DNA of 64,000 nucleotides, taken from positions 985,832-1,049,831 of the forward strand of contig MU004191.1 of assembly GCA_010093605.1 (NCBI GenBank), read 5' to 3'. Positions 34,790 to 46,062 of the stretch are shown one piece after another; position 1 is the first letter of the stretch, and the number at the start of each line of letters is the position of its first letter. A model generated the notes under the pieces. It made no database searches. It had not been told where the DNA came from and was given only the letters and a program-made list of their open reading frames with translations. The stretch is from Lophium mytilinum (Eukaryota; Ascomycota; Dothideomycetes; Mytilinidiales; Mytilinidiaceae). The translations under genes were made by a program, and so were the position numbers.

Positions 34790-35235
34790 ATGTCTCTCAA
34801 GAACGGTACGAACGTTTCGCTCGCACGCGAAGCTAGGATAGCGAAACTAACAGCACCACAGACGCCTTTCCCTCCTCCGCCGCCTTCGACGCCATCGCCG
34901 CCTCCCTCTCCACCTCCGACGCGGACCGCAAAGACGCCATCAAGAAGGGCGGCACCATCTTCGCCTTCACATTGAAGAACGGCGCCGGCGAGACAGAGTC
35001 CTGGTACATCGACCTCAAGGAGACCGGCACGGTTGGGAAGGGCGCGGCGCCCGAGGGCAAGAAAGCCGGCGTCACGTTGAGCTTGTCGGATAAAGACTTT
35101 CAGTCGCTGATTGCGGGCAAGGCGAATGCGCAGAAGCTGTTCATGGCGGGGAAGCTGAAGGTTAAGGGGGATGTGATGAAGGCGACGAAGGCGGAGCCGA
35201 TTTTGAAGAAGGCGCAGACGCAGGCGAAGTTGTAG
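34790..35235 (+). CDS. SCP2-domain sterol/lipid carrier, peroxisomal
   Basis: A 16-nt first exon (34790-34805, MSLKN) is spliced over a 56-nt intron to 34862-35235, giving 129 aa. The whole chain is one SCP2 domain: an amphipathic start (FDAIAASL), KKGGTIFAFTLKNG, the WYIDLKETG strand, LSDKDFQSLIAGKANAQKLF and the KLKVKGDVMKATK helix. It ends in Ala-Lys-Leu, a peroxisomal targeting signal of type 1, so the product is probably a soluble peroxisomal lipid carrier like the Candida Pox18/PXP-18 group. Such proteins bind acyl-CoA and sterols and support beta-oxidation. The tiny first exon is easily missed by gene finders. Confidence 0.92.
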
Positions 35236-36255
35236 ACGGGGAGAGGGAGGAAGAGGGATGTGTATATTAGAAGATCAGTCATGTATATCAGATGTCTGCT
35301 TGCGTTTCCAGCGCCTCGAACGGTATGAGTCCTCTCAGACCAGTAAAGTATCGCTGAATCTTACTTTCCGAGGTCTGATATCGCGTCTACTCATCTTTCG
35401 AGGCATTTGACACCTTTTCTAAGGATTTCGAATCCTGGAACTCCTTACTAGACCACGGAACAGGGTGAACGATCTCATGTACATAGATTTAGAGAATTAG
35501 GCAGTCCGACACATTGAAGAGGATTCCCTTAGTACAAGTTCTTTCATAGACGGGCACACTCATTCTTCTTAAGAGGGACACGTTCTAGTCAAGATCTCTC
35601 TAACCTCGGCCAGGCTCTAGACGTCGTTTTTACTAAAACAATTGCTCTTCTCCTCAAAAGCCATCTCACATGGCTTTACTGTCTGGCTGGCGCTATCCCC
35701 TTTCCGTACGCAGAATCACATCCGGCATGACTTCGGCCTAGTAGTAAATTACCTTTACAGCTAGACTGACTTCACTGGTTCTAATCCTGACGTCGTCCTC
35801 CCCTGAGCCACTTACGAGTACTGTCCTGTCAGGCCCACCGTTCTTTGAAAAGCCCGTCCGTAGACTTGCAGTTCCTTGACTATCCGCCTCTAAAGGCTTT
35901 TTGCAATCCGCTGTGCTCTGGTAACCACTGCCCATTTCTCGCTGCGGTCACTGCAATCTCGCCAGATTCTTCCGTGGTATGAAGTGCCTTTGAGACCCAA
36001 CCATCGATTCCGAAAACGAAACGAGGACGGAAACACTGAGAAAAACGACAATTGATTGTTCTGGCAGTGGGTCTGATTATGTTGATCAGACTGCTCTAGT
36101 GCAGTTCGTTCTACTCCCCGGAGCAACAACACTTTGAAGGCATACTTGAGCAGAAACTTTCAGACCAGTGTTAGATCCCTGCAATAGGATGTAGTACCTG
36201 GATCCAAAGAACATACGGAAGCACCTAAGGTCATAGAAAACTCAAATAATCCACT
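35236..36255. other. Intergenic, gene-poor
   Basis: Contains the short hairpin at 35335-35378 and no supportable gene. Open frames on both strands are short and of no recognised family. Confidence 0.45.
35335..35378. repeat. Short imperfect inverted repeat
   Basis: tcagaccagtaaagta pairs with tactttccgaggtctga around an 11-nt loop. It lies ~100 nt after the SCP2 stop and could form a 3'-end hairpin or be a degenerate repeat. Confidence 0.4.
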
Positions 36256-36825
36256 ATGCCAAAACGACCATCAACCTCAATCCAAGAGGAACATGCCGGC
36301 CTGAAAGCAGCAAGAGACGTCCTCAACGGTCCCGACTGCCTCAAACGCACCCCCACTATTTGCCCCCAAGCCTCGCTCCTCTACGTGCAAAGAACTTGTC
36401 AATTTGTACACACCTTCGTTACCACACGTCTCTGTTGCAACAATATTTCGTTTCTTTCGTGCTTCGCTAGCTTCCTCAATTTACAGGTTTCTTATATCAA
36501 AATCTTACTCCAACACCCCCAAAGACCCCTCTCTCCAACTTCCCAGGCCAGTTCGCCCCTGTCAAAGTCATCCCGCAGTGCGAATGGGATGTTCTGTACG
36601 AGCGTTTCGAATATTCACCGGTCGGCGCCGGAAAGAGCGCGAGGACCTTGTTTAAAGATTATCCAACCATTTCAGGGTCCGAATTATCTCCACCACAAGG
36701 GTAGTTGCTCCCTTTGTCCTTCTGCCGGCGAAACCCAGCCTGGGTTTAGAGTACTCTTTTTACGAGTTGGACTATTTGGAGTCATTAGATTACAAGACTT
36801 GACGCATTTGGCGCTGTCGCCCTAA
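36256..36825 (+). pseudogene. Unrecognised coding-like segment, probably a gene relic
   Basis: A 189-codon frame is open from MPKRPSTSIQEEHAGLK, but its second half looks out of frame. In another frame, 36505-36703 reads like genuine protein (LSNFPGQFAPVKVIPQCEWD, then YERFEYSPVGAGKSARTLF) and ends at a stop near 36703. A possible acceptor (TTTACAG, near 36486) could join the two, but no confident donor exists. I do not recognise the family. It may be a broken gene or a gene with introns I could not resolve. Confidence 0.25.
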
Positions 36826-37541
36826 TTCAATAGTCAGTGGTTTTGATGGACATAGATGAGGCCTATGTATCCAAGATATGTGGATGTGCTCTTAACTCAT
36901 GAGATATTAGGTACACATAGACAGGTAATATGTATTGACATAGGTACCTTACATGAACAACAAAGTGCGATGAAAGGCTGCTAAAAGATCACCTTACTCA
37001 GGGGTTATACTCAATAGAGACCAGTCGCATATCAAGAATAGATTTCTTAGTGGAAATTAAGGAGTAAGGTTCAAAATCCATAGGTTAACAATCAAACTCT
37101 AGCTCCCTTCAATCCGGTGAGAGCCCCTCTCCGCACTGTGATCTGCTGGCTTGTACTTATCGGCTTTAGTATTCGAATTTAACTTCGCAGCAGGCTATAT
37201 GTCACTCGAGGTATGCTTTATTGTCCCCCACTATCCACTCCGCTCTTAACCACTTCCACACGAAAAATAAGAAGAGAACGGAGATAGATCTGAGGTTGCT
37301 ATCAGCGTACAGTGCGCTCGGTGTGTAGGCACCTGTAGGCGAGTTGCTTCGTATGTAGTCAAATCCGGGTGCTTGGGCCTCCGTGACGCCGAGCTGAGAA
37401 GAATATGGGTACGGGAGTTCCTCAGTTCCGTAGGCGACCACAGATTGTCTTCACATTGTTGGAATATACTGCAGAGAGACGAGACAGGTTAGTGGGGAAC
37501 TGTACGATGCAACACGACTGAGATCAGCCGGGCCGGGAAAG
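36826..37541. other. Intergenic; one unassigned minus-strand frame
   Basis: A 79-codon minus-strand frame at 37202-37441 (with ...APGFDYIRSNSPTGAYTP... then a hydrophobic SISVLFLFFVWKWL) looks compositionally protein-like, but I do not recognise it and it has no good context. It may be another gene fragment in this decayed stretch. Confidence 0.3.
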
Positions 37542-38058
37542 ATGTTGAAGGTGGGTGAGCAGGTGTTTGGGCTGGCATATGGAGAAGCGTATATGGAATA
37601 TATTACTATCTACACGCGAAGGCCAGTGCATAAGCCGAATGGGTTTAGTCGGAAAGATTGTGCAGATATGCTGGAGGTAAGTTATCCATCCCTTTGCTCC
37701 TCAGATCCTCCCGCGCGATTTGTCTGTCTAGAAGCATGTGTGCCCATCCGACAGCATCACCGCTAACGCTTCTTCCAGACCTGGATCACTGCAACCCAGT
37801 CCCTGTACCCAACCCGCTACTACAACTCCGGCTTCATTAGTACTCTGTTACGCCGATCTGGGCTGGTAAACGGCCCGAAGCAGCTGACAGCCTCAGGGAG
37901 TATCCTGCACGTTTTGGTGATTTCTTTAAATCTATGCTCGTGAAATGAAGGACAGCACTGCATTGCTTTTCGTCGTCACTGTTGTTTTATTGTAGTTGAA
38001 AAAGTACAGAAGCCGACGTGATGGAGCAGCTTCTATTTACGAGCGTCCCAACGCAGTA
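37542..38058 (+). pseudogene. Truncated zinc-independent quinone oxidoreductase (PIG3/QOR-like MDR)
   Basis: The segment 37542-37676 reads KVGEQVFGLAYGEAYMEY and HKPNGFSRKDCADMLE, the N-terminal GroES-like part of medium-chain quinone oxidoreductases. An intact-looking intron (37677-37778: GTAAGT donor, CTAAC branch, TTCCAG acceptor) joins it to TWITATQSLYPTRYY at 37779, exactly as in the family. The reading then decays: the expected nucleotide-binding GxGxxG segment is gone and the frame stops at 37943. A further fragment (DGAASIYERPNA) appears in a shifted frame near 38020-38055. The true N-terminus is absent. This is a 5'- and 3'-truncated, frameshifted copy. Confidence 0.65.
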
Positions 38059-38394
38059 AGTATAGTCCCGCCGGAGTCGTGTTAAATTCCTAACTGACTG
38101 ATACCGACAAGCAACCACTATTGACTCAATGAATGAGGGTCATGCGGCAACTATCGAGGCGTGAGGTCGACAGGTTGGTCTTTGATACTCGGTTGGACGG
38201 GCCTGTCAACTTGCCCTGACGGACTTTATGCACCGGCCGGAGACTCTCCAGGCCGAGTCTAGGAGACATAAATCAAGTCAAGTTCTTCCTTAGAAGTATA
38301 AACAATCCATCTAATCAGTAAGAGACTGCTATTTGCGATCTCATAAGTCTAATAACAACGGTTACAGACTAAAGAGATCCGCCATCGCCAAGAT
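38059..38394. other. Intergenic
   Basis: No feature supported. It separates the pseudogene from the following membrane-protein gene. Confidence 0.4.
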
Positions 38395-39453
38395 ATGCCC
38401 GCCATGCCATCCCGCTCCCAGATCTCCGCCCGATATAGCCGGACCACGCTAGGTTCTAAGAAGACGTTTGAATATGCCTGTGTCGGGGCTGGTGTGGCCA
38501 CTAATATCCTGTTCTTCGTCGGACTCCTGGCCGGATCCATGATGCCGCCGCTGGCCCCTGCCCACACGGCCGAAGAAGTGTACGTAAGGTCCTATTGTAT
38601 GATACTAAAGTCCTCTGGTGTCAATTCCCCTAGAAATGTGTTGAAAGACGACTTGAACACCTACTTGAGTCGCGTTTGAGCACATATTGCAGTCATCTTG
38701 AGCACCAACTCAAGCTAAAATGGTGTCTCAAACACGATTCAAGTGGGACTCGAGGACAACCAACACCAAAGGATTGAGCATCTATCCAAATTCACACCCC
38801 CTTCTTCACGAAACCCCGCTAACTTATGTATTACCACCTCAAGTGTCAGCCACTACAAACGCCACCTCACCGGCATCCGCGTCCTCGCAACCTTAGTCCT
38901 CTGGTCCGGCCCGCTCTACGTCATGTGGACGGCCGTCTGCTCCTCCCAAATGAAGCGCATCCCGGGCGTCCCCCACGCCGTAACCGCAACCCAGCTCGCG
39001 TCCGGCGCGCTCGGCGCCGTGGGCTTCTACGCACCCGCCATCCTCTTCGCAACAACCGCATACCGCCCAGAGCGCCCGCCCGAGATCACCATGGCGCTGA
39101 ACGACCTATCATGGATCTTCACCGTCTTCGGCTTCACCCCCGTCGTCACGCAGAACGTCGCGTTCGGCTGGGCGATCCTGGCGGACTTGCGACCTAAGCC
39201 GCTCTTCCCGCGCTGGCTGGGCTGGATGAACGTTATTTTGCCTTTTGGGCTGAGTCCGGGCATGGGGCTTCATTTTGTGCATCATGGGCCGATTGCGTGG
39301 AATGGGTGGGTGACGTTTTGGTTGGGGTTTGTGTGGTTTGGGGGGTTGACGGGGGCGAATATTATGTATTTGATTCTGGCGATTGGGAATGATATGGAGC
39401 GGGATGCGGTGGAGGAAGTTGTGGTTGAGGATGTTACGAAGCGGAATTGCTGA
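38395..39453 (+). CDS. Predicted multi-pass membrane protein, unknown function
   Basis: Exons 38395-38579 and 38850-39453 give 262 aa. The splice (GTACGT donor, GTGTCAG acceptor, phase 2) gives AEEVHYKRHLTGIRVLATL across the junction. About six hydrophobic helices are present, with conserved-looking loops TATQLASGALGAVGF, YRPERPPEITMALNDLSW and PRWLGWMNV. I recognise this pattern from bacterial and fungal integral membrane proteins without assigned function. No catalytic motif is visible. The intron is unusually long for this window (270 nt) and contains an inverted repeat, which suggests a small insertion. Confidence 0.7.
38663..38744. repeat. Inverted repeat inside an intron
   Basis: Arm 38663-38683 (acttgagtcgcgtttgagcac) pairs with 38723-38744. 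A second hairpin (cttgag...ctcaag, 38697-38714) lies in the loop. It sits within the 270-nt intron of the preceding gene. Confidence 0.5.
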
Positions 39454-40440
39454 GGTGAGTTTTTCGTGTTTGTGCGGCCTTTTGTAGTTTACTGAGAATG
39501 GTAGGATTAGCAGTACAGCGTGGAATACACTTCCAGATCGAAGAATAATTGACTCGTAAAGCTATTTTATTGTCTATTAGGTATGGCAGATCTAGTCTCT
39601 TGTCTTAGAGCCTGATGCTATAGATATGAGGAATGAAGGTGCTTTGTGTAAGCGTTGAGTAGATTTTCTAGAACTGAAGTAAAGATAGCTTGTATCTTAG
39701 CTCTACTAAAACACACCACCTTGTCGAAGATCCACATAATCAGTAAGAGCCTCCGAGAAATGAAGTTGTAGCAGGGGGCGGTGGACGAGTTCTTATAGCT
39801 GGGCTAGATTATATTGATGACTCATCAGCGCTAGAGGTTTTAATTGACTCTGGGTGGAGTAAACGGCGTAGCGCTGATGAGTCATCAATATACTCTAGCC
39901 CTGCTATAAGAACTCCGTCTCAGACAGTTCCCCTATAGTGGGCGACATGAAGAGAGAAGGTACCCCACACGTATTGATGTCGCTGACGCTCTCACTCAAA
40001 GTCTTCGCAGAACGATACGAGTTTCTAAAAATGATAAGACATGTTCCACAGTATGAAATTAGTAATGAATGTATATACAACAAGCTGCGTCTCAGCGTAA
40101 TAATCGTCAAAAGCGTAAAGCGTGAAGCGTCCGCGCATCATCATCGTGAAGACCGTTCCGTCCACCAAACGAAGGTGAGAGAAGGGAGAAAAAACAAACA
40201 AAAAGAAAGCCGCCGCCTCAACTCTGTGCTTGCCAGAGGAAGCCGGCTCTTGCGCCACCGACCATAAACCCCGACCGTCCATGCAGAAGGTGCCACCATC
40301 ATGAATACACCTCATAAGAAACAGAAGACCTCGTGCTCCGATCCCGAACCTTGAGTACGCCAGCCCAGCCCCGCGTTACACCACCACTACAACTGATACC
40401 TTTACATGACGTAGTGACTAGCGTACTTTTCGAGCGATGC
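39454..40440. other. Intergenic, convergent 3' ends, holds a palindromic repeat
   Basis: 987 bp between convergent genes. The only structured sequence is the long inverted repeat at 39787-39915. The small open frames are not credible. Confidence 0.5.
39787..39915. repeat. MITE-like palindrome with 46-nt arms
   Basis: The arm 39787-39832 (from gagttcttatag to catcagcgct) is matched by the reverse complement of 39870-39915 with only a few mismatches, around a 37-nt loop. Each arm contains TGACTCA, the Gcn4/AP-1 core, next to the apex. Length (~129 bp), long terminal arms and intergenic position suit a miniature inverted-repeat element or a solo-TIR fold-back. No target-site duplication is obvious. 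Confidence 0.7.
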
Positions 40441-42070
40441 TCATCTCCACGAGAACACCGAGCTCCTCAAGAACCTCCTCATATGCTCACTCCCACCCCA
40501 CACCTGCTCCCGCGCCTTCTTGCCCACCACCGCGCTCCGCCCCTTGCTCAACCACCTCGCCAACCCCTTCCCTTGCACCTCTCCCTCTCCCTCTTCTTCG
40601 CCCATCAGTGGTCCTAAGATCCGCGGCTCCATGTCAACCGGGCTCAGCATCACAGGCACGTCCATCACCTCCTCCGCCTTCCGCTTCCACTCTTCAGAGC
40701 CCGTCAGGCGCGTCAGCGGCGCCAGCGCATCATCCCAATCGCCGGAGCGCAGCGTGACGTCTTCGAAGTTGAAGTCCGCAAGTGTGCGGCGGTGCGCGTG
40801 GATGAAGGATGAGATTTGGGACGAGTCCATGAGCGCATTTTCGAGCTCCATGGCGCGGAGGCGGGGGAACTTGAGCGTGCGGGGTCCCGTAAGCTGGGGC
40901 TTCACCTGAGCGGAGTGGGAGCTTCCTGGTGGAGTGGGCGGTTGCATGCAAGGCTCGCGGTCTAGAGAGAGCGGCGAGGGGCCGCGCTCGCCGCGCCAGC
41001 GGAAGAAGAGACGGGTTAGAGTGGGCGCGAAGGCGCGGAGGTAGGCGTGGAGGATGCGGAGGTGCTCGGTGCGCGATTTCTGGGCAAAGGGGAAGGAGTC
41101 CATGTGGATTGCTAGTTTACGGATTTGGGCCCAGCGGCGGGACGAGCGGGGGGTGGATCCGAAGGCGAGCATGGGTTGGAGGTAGAGCAGGCCGCCGGGG
41201 TGGATAGGGAGGAGGGAGAGGGTGGTTAGTTGGGGGAGGTGAGCGCGCTCGATGGCGATGCGGAGAGAGATGAGAGCGTAGTCGACAGTGCTGCGGCGGT
41301 AGCGTTGGGCGGTCTCTTGACCTGGGCAGCTGATTTTGAGATGGGAGAGGGCTGGGAGCAGTGAGAAGGCTCGGATGAAGGCTGGGATGTTGGTTGCGGC
41401 GTGGAAGAGGGGTGGGTATTGCTTGATGAGGAGGTCGGTCATCTCCCAGGATCCATACTTGGGTTGCTTGACCTTTCCGGCCAGCGTATTAGGTGGATGG
41501 ACCTGGGGTTCATAGAGAAATGGTCGGTGTTCCCCGGTCAACGGGTCGACCAATGGAGGTAGGAAAGTCTCTGAAGTGTGAGGCATATTGAAAGTGAGAG
41601 TCTTCACGTGACGGCCAACTCTCTCCAGGGCAGCCATGCGCGCCGGCTTGGTAAAGGTGCTTGGCTTGAAGGTGATTGAGACATCTTGAAACAGGAAGGG
41701 CGTGGCTCGAGTAGCAAAGTCGTGGCACACCAGGCGGACATTGGACAGCTCCTCCTTGGGCACCTCTTCGAGCAGCGCATTGCGACAGGTATCATTCAGC
41801 CAGAATCTGAGGAATGAGGAGCTTGTCGACAACACGAGGTTGCAGATGGAGCTGTTCGATCGATGTGCTGATTGGGAACTGTCAGTGACGTTGCGCGAAG
41901 CACGGTGTCTATGGCAGCTCACATCTCCCGTCAGCTGAGGCGGGCGTCAGCGGGATTTCGCCGAATAGCAGCTTCGAAGAGGCGCGCGAGGCCTTGGAGG
42001 CCTGGCTGCCATGGCTCTCGCCTGATACCGATCGCTTCAACGACGGAGGCGACAGGTGAGTGGACGTCAT
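40441..42070 (-). CDS. F-box-like protein
   Basis: Exons complement(41923-42070) and complement(40441-41867) give 524 aa. The start was placed at the ATG at 42070 because exon 1 (MTSTHLSPPSLKRSVSGESH, then ASKASRASSKLLFGEIPLTP) is phase-compatible, and the 55-nt intron has a GTGAGC donor and AATCAG acceptor. An open frame that begins inside the intron at 41922 has no ATG. The second exon opens with an F-box-type segment (LNDTCRNALLEEVPKEELSN, then VRLVCHDF). About 350 residues follow with leucine-rich character (LSHLKISCPG, LTTLSLLPIHPGGLLYL). Such proteins act as substrate receptors of SCF ubiquitin ligases, but the F-box is divergent and the role is inferred. Confidence 0.75.
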
Positions 42071-43265
42071 ACGTGGAAAAGGTCATGAAAACGCAGCAGA
42101 GTGGAGATTTAGAACAAGAGTTTGATTTTGAGTCGCGATAACAAGAGCGGGAAAGCAGGAACCTCAGAAGCATCAGGCATCGCGCGTGGCGGCCGTCTAT
42201 TTACTGTGGCAGGGCGCGAGTGGAGCATGTCTGCACGTGAGACGCAGGTATGAGTCAAAGCAAAAGTCGTTGGAGGGGAGGGCAGGCTTGGGGTTTTGCA
42301 GCGACGCTGGATTCGGGCGAAGTATTGCGCAGAATCACGACCATCTCGCGGTGCGCGGTCGCGCTCTTCTTTATATCGACGTGATGATTTGGCCCGCTGG
42401 CCGGCCCGGCGGGTGCCTGATTCAGGGCTTGAAACGTTTGGGTGAAGCAGCCAGTGAGAGGTGCAGAACTTGTCGTGTCCGTCGCTTTTTGCTGCATTAG
42501 CGCATGCAGGAGGGAGGAAACATCGAGGCTGGGTGGCGGGGAAAAGGCCGCAAAGACGGTGAGTCCCGCCAAGCGCAGCACAAGGCGCGTTCACGTTTAA
42601 GTGCACGCGTCGTCTGTTTGGCCATGGCAGACTTAAAGTTTGTTTTGATTCTCAGGAACGGGCAAATGGATGAATTGCGGGTGGTGCGTGCAGCCACGGA
42701 CTACGGCACCCTGCAGAAGTTTCGAAACTTCGGCTCTCCTCAACACCATAGGCCCATCGTGACATTGCCTTCGCAGTCCCTACGCGTATCCGGACACGTT
42801 CACGACGTTCCACCATCCTGGTGATACTCCAACAAACAGACTCTTCACGCGTCACTTCAATGGTTAGGACAAAATAGCGCCTCCTGTTGCACTGTACTCC
42901 AAAATTACCCACGCGACATGGACATCCCAAGCTGTAGCGTCAGAGTGTCTCAATTACTCAATCGGCCGCTGGTTGGATGGTAGGTGCGAGTCACGTGCAT
43001 TAGATCTCCTCGCGCCAGTTCACTAGAACTTGAACTCTAGATGAATAAGTCATCATCAAGTGGGTATCACGTAACGAAAAGATGTCTCAACAGCGAGGAT
43101 TTGTCCTATAAATACAATGTCTTTTTCTTATATATACATATGTTCTGAAAGCATTCGACGCGTTGGCGAATGTAATGGTTGCAAATATCTACACACCTAC
43201 GAATAAAACCCACCAGACCACGATCATCATTTTTCTCGAGCCCCGTACCCCTCCAAATCCAAAAC
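42071..43265. other. Intergenic, F-box promoter and 3' side of the cellulase
   Basis: 1.2 kb with no supportable gene or repeat. Overlapping open frames on both strands lack any family likeness. Confidence 0.5.
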
Positions 43266-44501
43266 TCACTGGCACTGGAAATACCACTCATTGACGTTCA
43301 TACACGTTGTCCCGCTAACGCACTATATCGTTCAGTTAGCCGCATCCTCAACTATCAGAGCATCCTCAAAACATACCTCTGTCGCACCGGTCCAGCTCTT
43401 TCCTCCACACTGAGCCCAATGCGCCGCAGTCAGCCCATTACCACCACTCGACGCCGTCGCCGCCGCCGCAGAACTTGACTTCGCCGCCGCAGAGCTTGAC
43501 TTCACCGCCGCAGAGCTTGACTTCGCCGCCGCAGAGCTTGACTTCACCGCCGCAGAGCTTGACTTCGCCGCCGCAGAACTCAACTTAATCGCCGCCGCCA
43601 CAGAGCTCGACGCGCCCTTTGCCGTCGCCGTCGCACTCAGCGTCCCACTAACCCCGGGCGTCGGTGTCTCATCATTCCTCGCACAGCCCGTCAGTTCCGT
43701 CAACTGCGTCGGACAGGTAACCTTCTTCCAGCTAACCGCAGGATTATTCGCATTCTGGAACCAGTCGAAGCGCCAGTAGCACCCAGGCTTCAATTTATCC
43801 GGGAAAGAGTCACAGTCCGAGCGAGAGGAGATGCCGCCGTATTGCGCGCCCCAGCCGTTGGCAGGTGCGCCCCACTCGTTTGTACAGCCGTTGTAAATGC
43901 CGACGCCGCCGCCAGGTATGGCCAAGTCGAACTGGTTGCTGCCCAGGTCGCCTCCTGTATTGGTGGCTTGGACGACGAACTTCTTGCCAGAGACGGGGCC
44001 GGAGGTAAAGGTGAGTCTGGCCGTGGAGTTAGTGGGATCTTTGCAATAGGATTGGCGGAGGAGAAAGGTAGAGCCTTACTCGTAGCAGGAACAGCACCAG
44101 CTAGACTCTGAGCCCCCTGCTATGTTCACGGCCGCGAAGCCGTAACTTAGGTCGTCGTTGACAGCCCATGGGCTCTTTGTAGATCAGGTAAGTATATTGA
44201 CTTCAAGTTGTAGGTATTGAGGTCAACCGTTACATACCTGGTTCGAGCACATGAATGCAGGTCCATTCGAGACCGACGAATCGCAATTTGACTTGGCCGC
44301 CATGTCTGCGAGCGGATTGTCGCTTATGTCGCAGCTCACAACAGGGGAGCTGACCGATGCTTTCCCAGCCCATCCACAAGACCCTTTGCAGCAGTCCCAG
44401 TAGCGTGTTGTCGCGCCAGTGCCGGAAGTCTGCGCATTGGTGATGGTTGCGCTGCCTCCGAGGAGGGCAAGCAGGGCAAGTGTCTTCATGATGGATGCCA
44501 T
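43266..44501 (-). CDS. GH45 endoglucanase with C-terminal CBM1
   Basis: Exons complement(44238-44501, 44080-44174, 43377-44016, 43266-43322) give 351 aa. A signal peptide ([18 protein letters not shown]) precedes the GH45 signature [17 protein letters not shown]. The catalytic base is the Asp of YWDCC, and the acid is the Asp of [12 protein letters not shown]; the helper Asp of GGDLG is also present. A Ser/Ala/Lys linker of 7-residue repeats leads to the cellulose-binding module. The CBM1 is completed only by the last 57-nt exon ([19 protein letters not shown]). The enzyme cleaves internal beta-1,4 bonds of cellulose outside the cell. XlnR, encoded about 9 kb away, commonly controls such genes. 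Its upstream region (44502-44750) shows one CreA-like ctccac at 44673-44678 and no GGCTAA box. Confidence 0.94.
43477..43590 (-). repeat. 21-nt coding repeats of the cellulase linker
   Basis: Five to six near-identical 21-nt units encode [14 protein letters not shown] alternately. They form the flexible linker between catalytic domain and CBM1. Unit number is likely to vary between strains (inference). Confidence 0.8.
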
Positions 44502-46062
44502 GGTTGAGAAAGAAAGCCAAGAGTAAAGCGTTGACTAGGAAGTGAGAAGAGAGACGTGGAGGAGAAGAAAAGCTCAAGCAAAGCTTCAGTTAGAATATGA
44601 ATCGAACGGCGCAATCATCCAAATTGGTCTCACCAAGTCATGGCTACCTAATTACCGGAAAAGGTATTAGATCTCCACTCTTTCAACGTTCGTTTAAAAA
44701 CATTCCGGCAGGTCTCCTTCGCAGCCGCCCGCTCGATAGAGCTATCCCATGACTAGATTATGGCCTAGAGTTTCAGAGCGTTCCACTTACTCTCCCTCAG
44801 ACGCGCCACTTAATTCTACAAACGCCCAGTATGATATCAGGGTGAACAGGTGCGTTCGTATGATTTATCGCGGAGCAAGCGAGCCCGATCCGTCCTTTGG
44901 CTGGGGCGAGGGCGTTCTGTGGATTCATATGGAGTTACGGGTCCTCAGGCCTTTCATCTGTCTCGAATTAACGAGCTCGTGGTAGTGTGGCAATCACGGG
45001 ACACTACCGTACCAGGGTTAGTGCGCGCGACAAAACATAGACAGAAGCCCTCCTTTGCGCGCTATCTTAACCTTACATGTCTGAGCGTATCAGCTCACCG
45101 CAATCGTAGCCGACAGGTGGGCCGTCAGCGCCCGACAAGTTATCTCCGGGCCCATTATTTCGCTAAGGACCTCGGGAGTTTGAGAGATCTATTAGCGTGC
45201 CCAGGAGGGCTTCCGTATACACTTAATCAATACGGTAGTGCAAGCACTCGCTATCAATTGACTAAGTTTCTATGGATTTGGTCTTTATTGTAGATGCGTT
45301 TGCCGTTCTCGAGTTCATCGTGATTTCGGTTTCGGAGGGAGCAAGGCACGTCAGAAGTTTCGTGTAACGAAACTGATTAGAAAGTAGGAGTCTGCAGATA
45401 TTATGCTGGGATCGGTAGGATGGAAAGTAAGAGACTGAGGATGTGCTTGTTCTTTGGCTAGAGTAACGAACGGCATAGTTGATTTTAGCTCGTCGCGCTC
45501 TAAAATAGCTCCCGCGTCAAATCGTGGGACGGGATCGCGCTATCACGTGTTCATCTCCGATCCTGACCACACACTTTTCATTTCTTAAACCTCTTGTCTC
45601 TCGAAATCAATTTACACGTGGATTGAGCAAGCTGGTGTTACAGTTTCCAATCTCTTTGCCTCCATGTGGAATGCCGCACGGATGTCGCGTTCCAATGTCT
45701 TGAACCTGAAGACGTTTCTCCGGAGACCGGCCTACGAATATTTCGTACTGAGATCGGCCCGTTGATTGAGTGAGAATCATCATAGTTTCAATCAGTAGGC
45801 CACAGAAGGCAACCCAACCAAACGCCTTTTGTTCATTTTAGTATTAGCGTACATTATACTGAGATGGTATTTGGCTCGATAGAACCCCTAATACCATATC
45901 ATAAAGACCCTCATCACCCCTTTTAGCCCGGGTTCATCGTACCTTATTATCATCCCCTTCCCCGTGACATCTTCGTTCATAGCCCACGCTCTCAATCTTT
46001 ATCAGTATCGCTTCTTCGTCAATGTGTTATAGCGGTAGATTGCGGCGTCGCACAATCTTTTT
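44502..46062. other. Intergenic, cellulase promoter side
   Basis: 1.56 kb. Apart from a small 8-nt-arm hairpin (ggtagtgt/acactacc, near 44980-45008) nothing is supported. Two + strand frames (44749-44985, 44850-45293) show no family likeness. Confidence 0.45.

Noticed and set aside
41867-41922. Start of the F-box gene at 41922
   Set aside because: That frame opens with GTG inside the intron; an ATG exon at 42070 splices in phase and gives a natural N-terminus.
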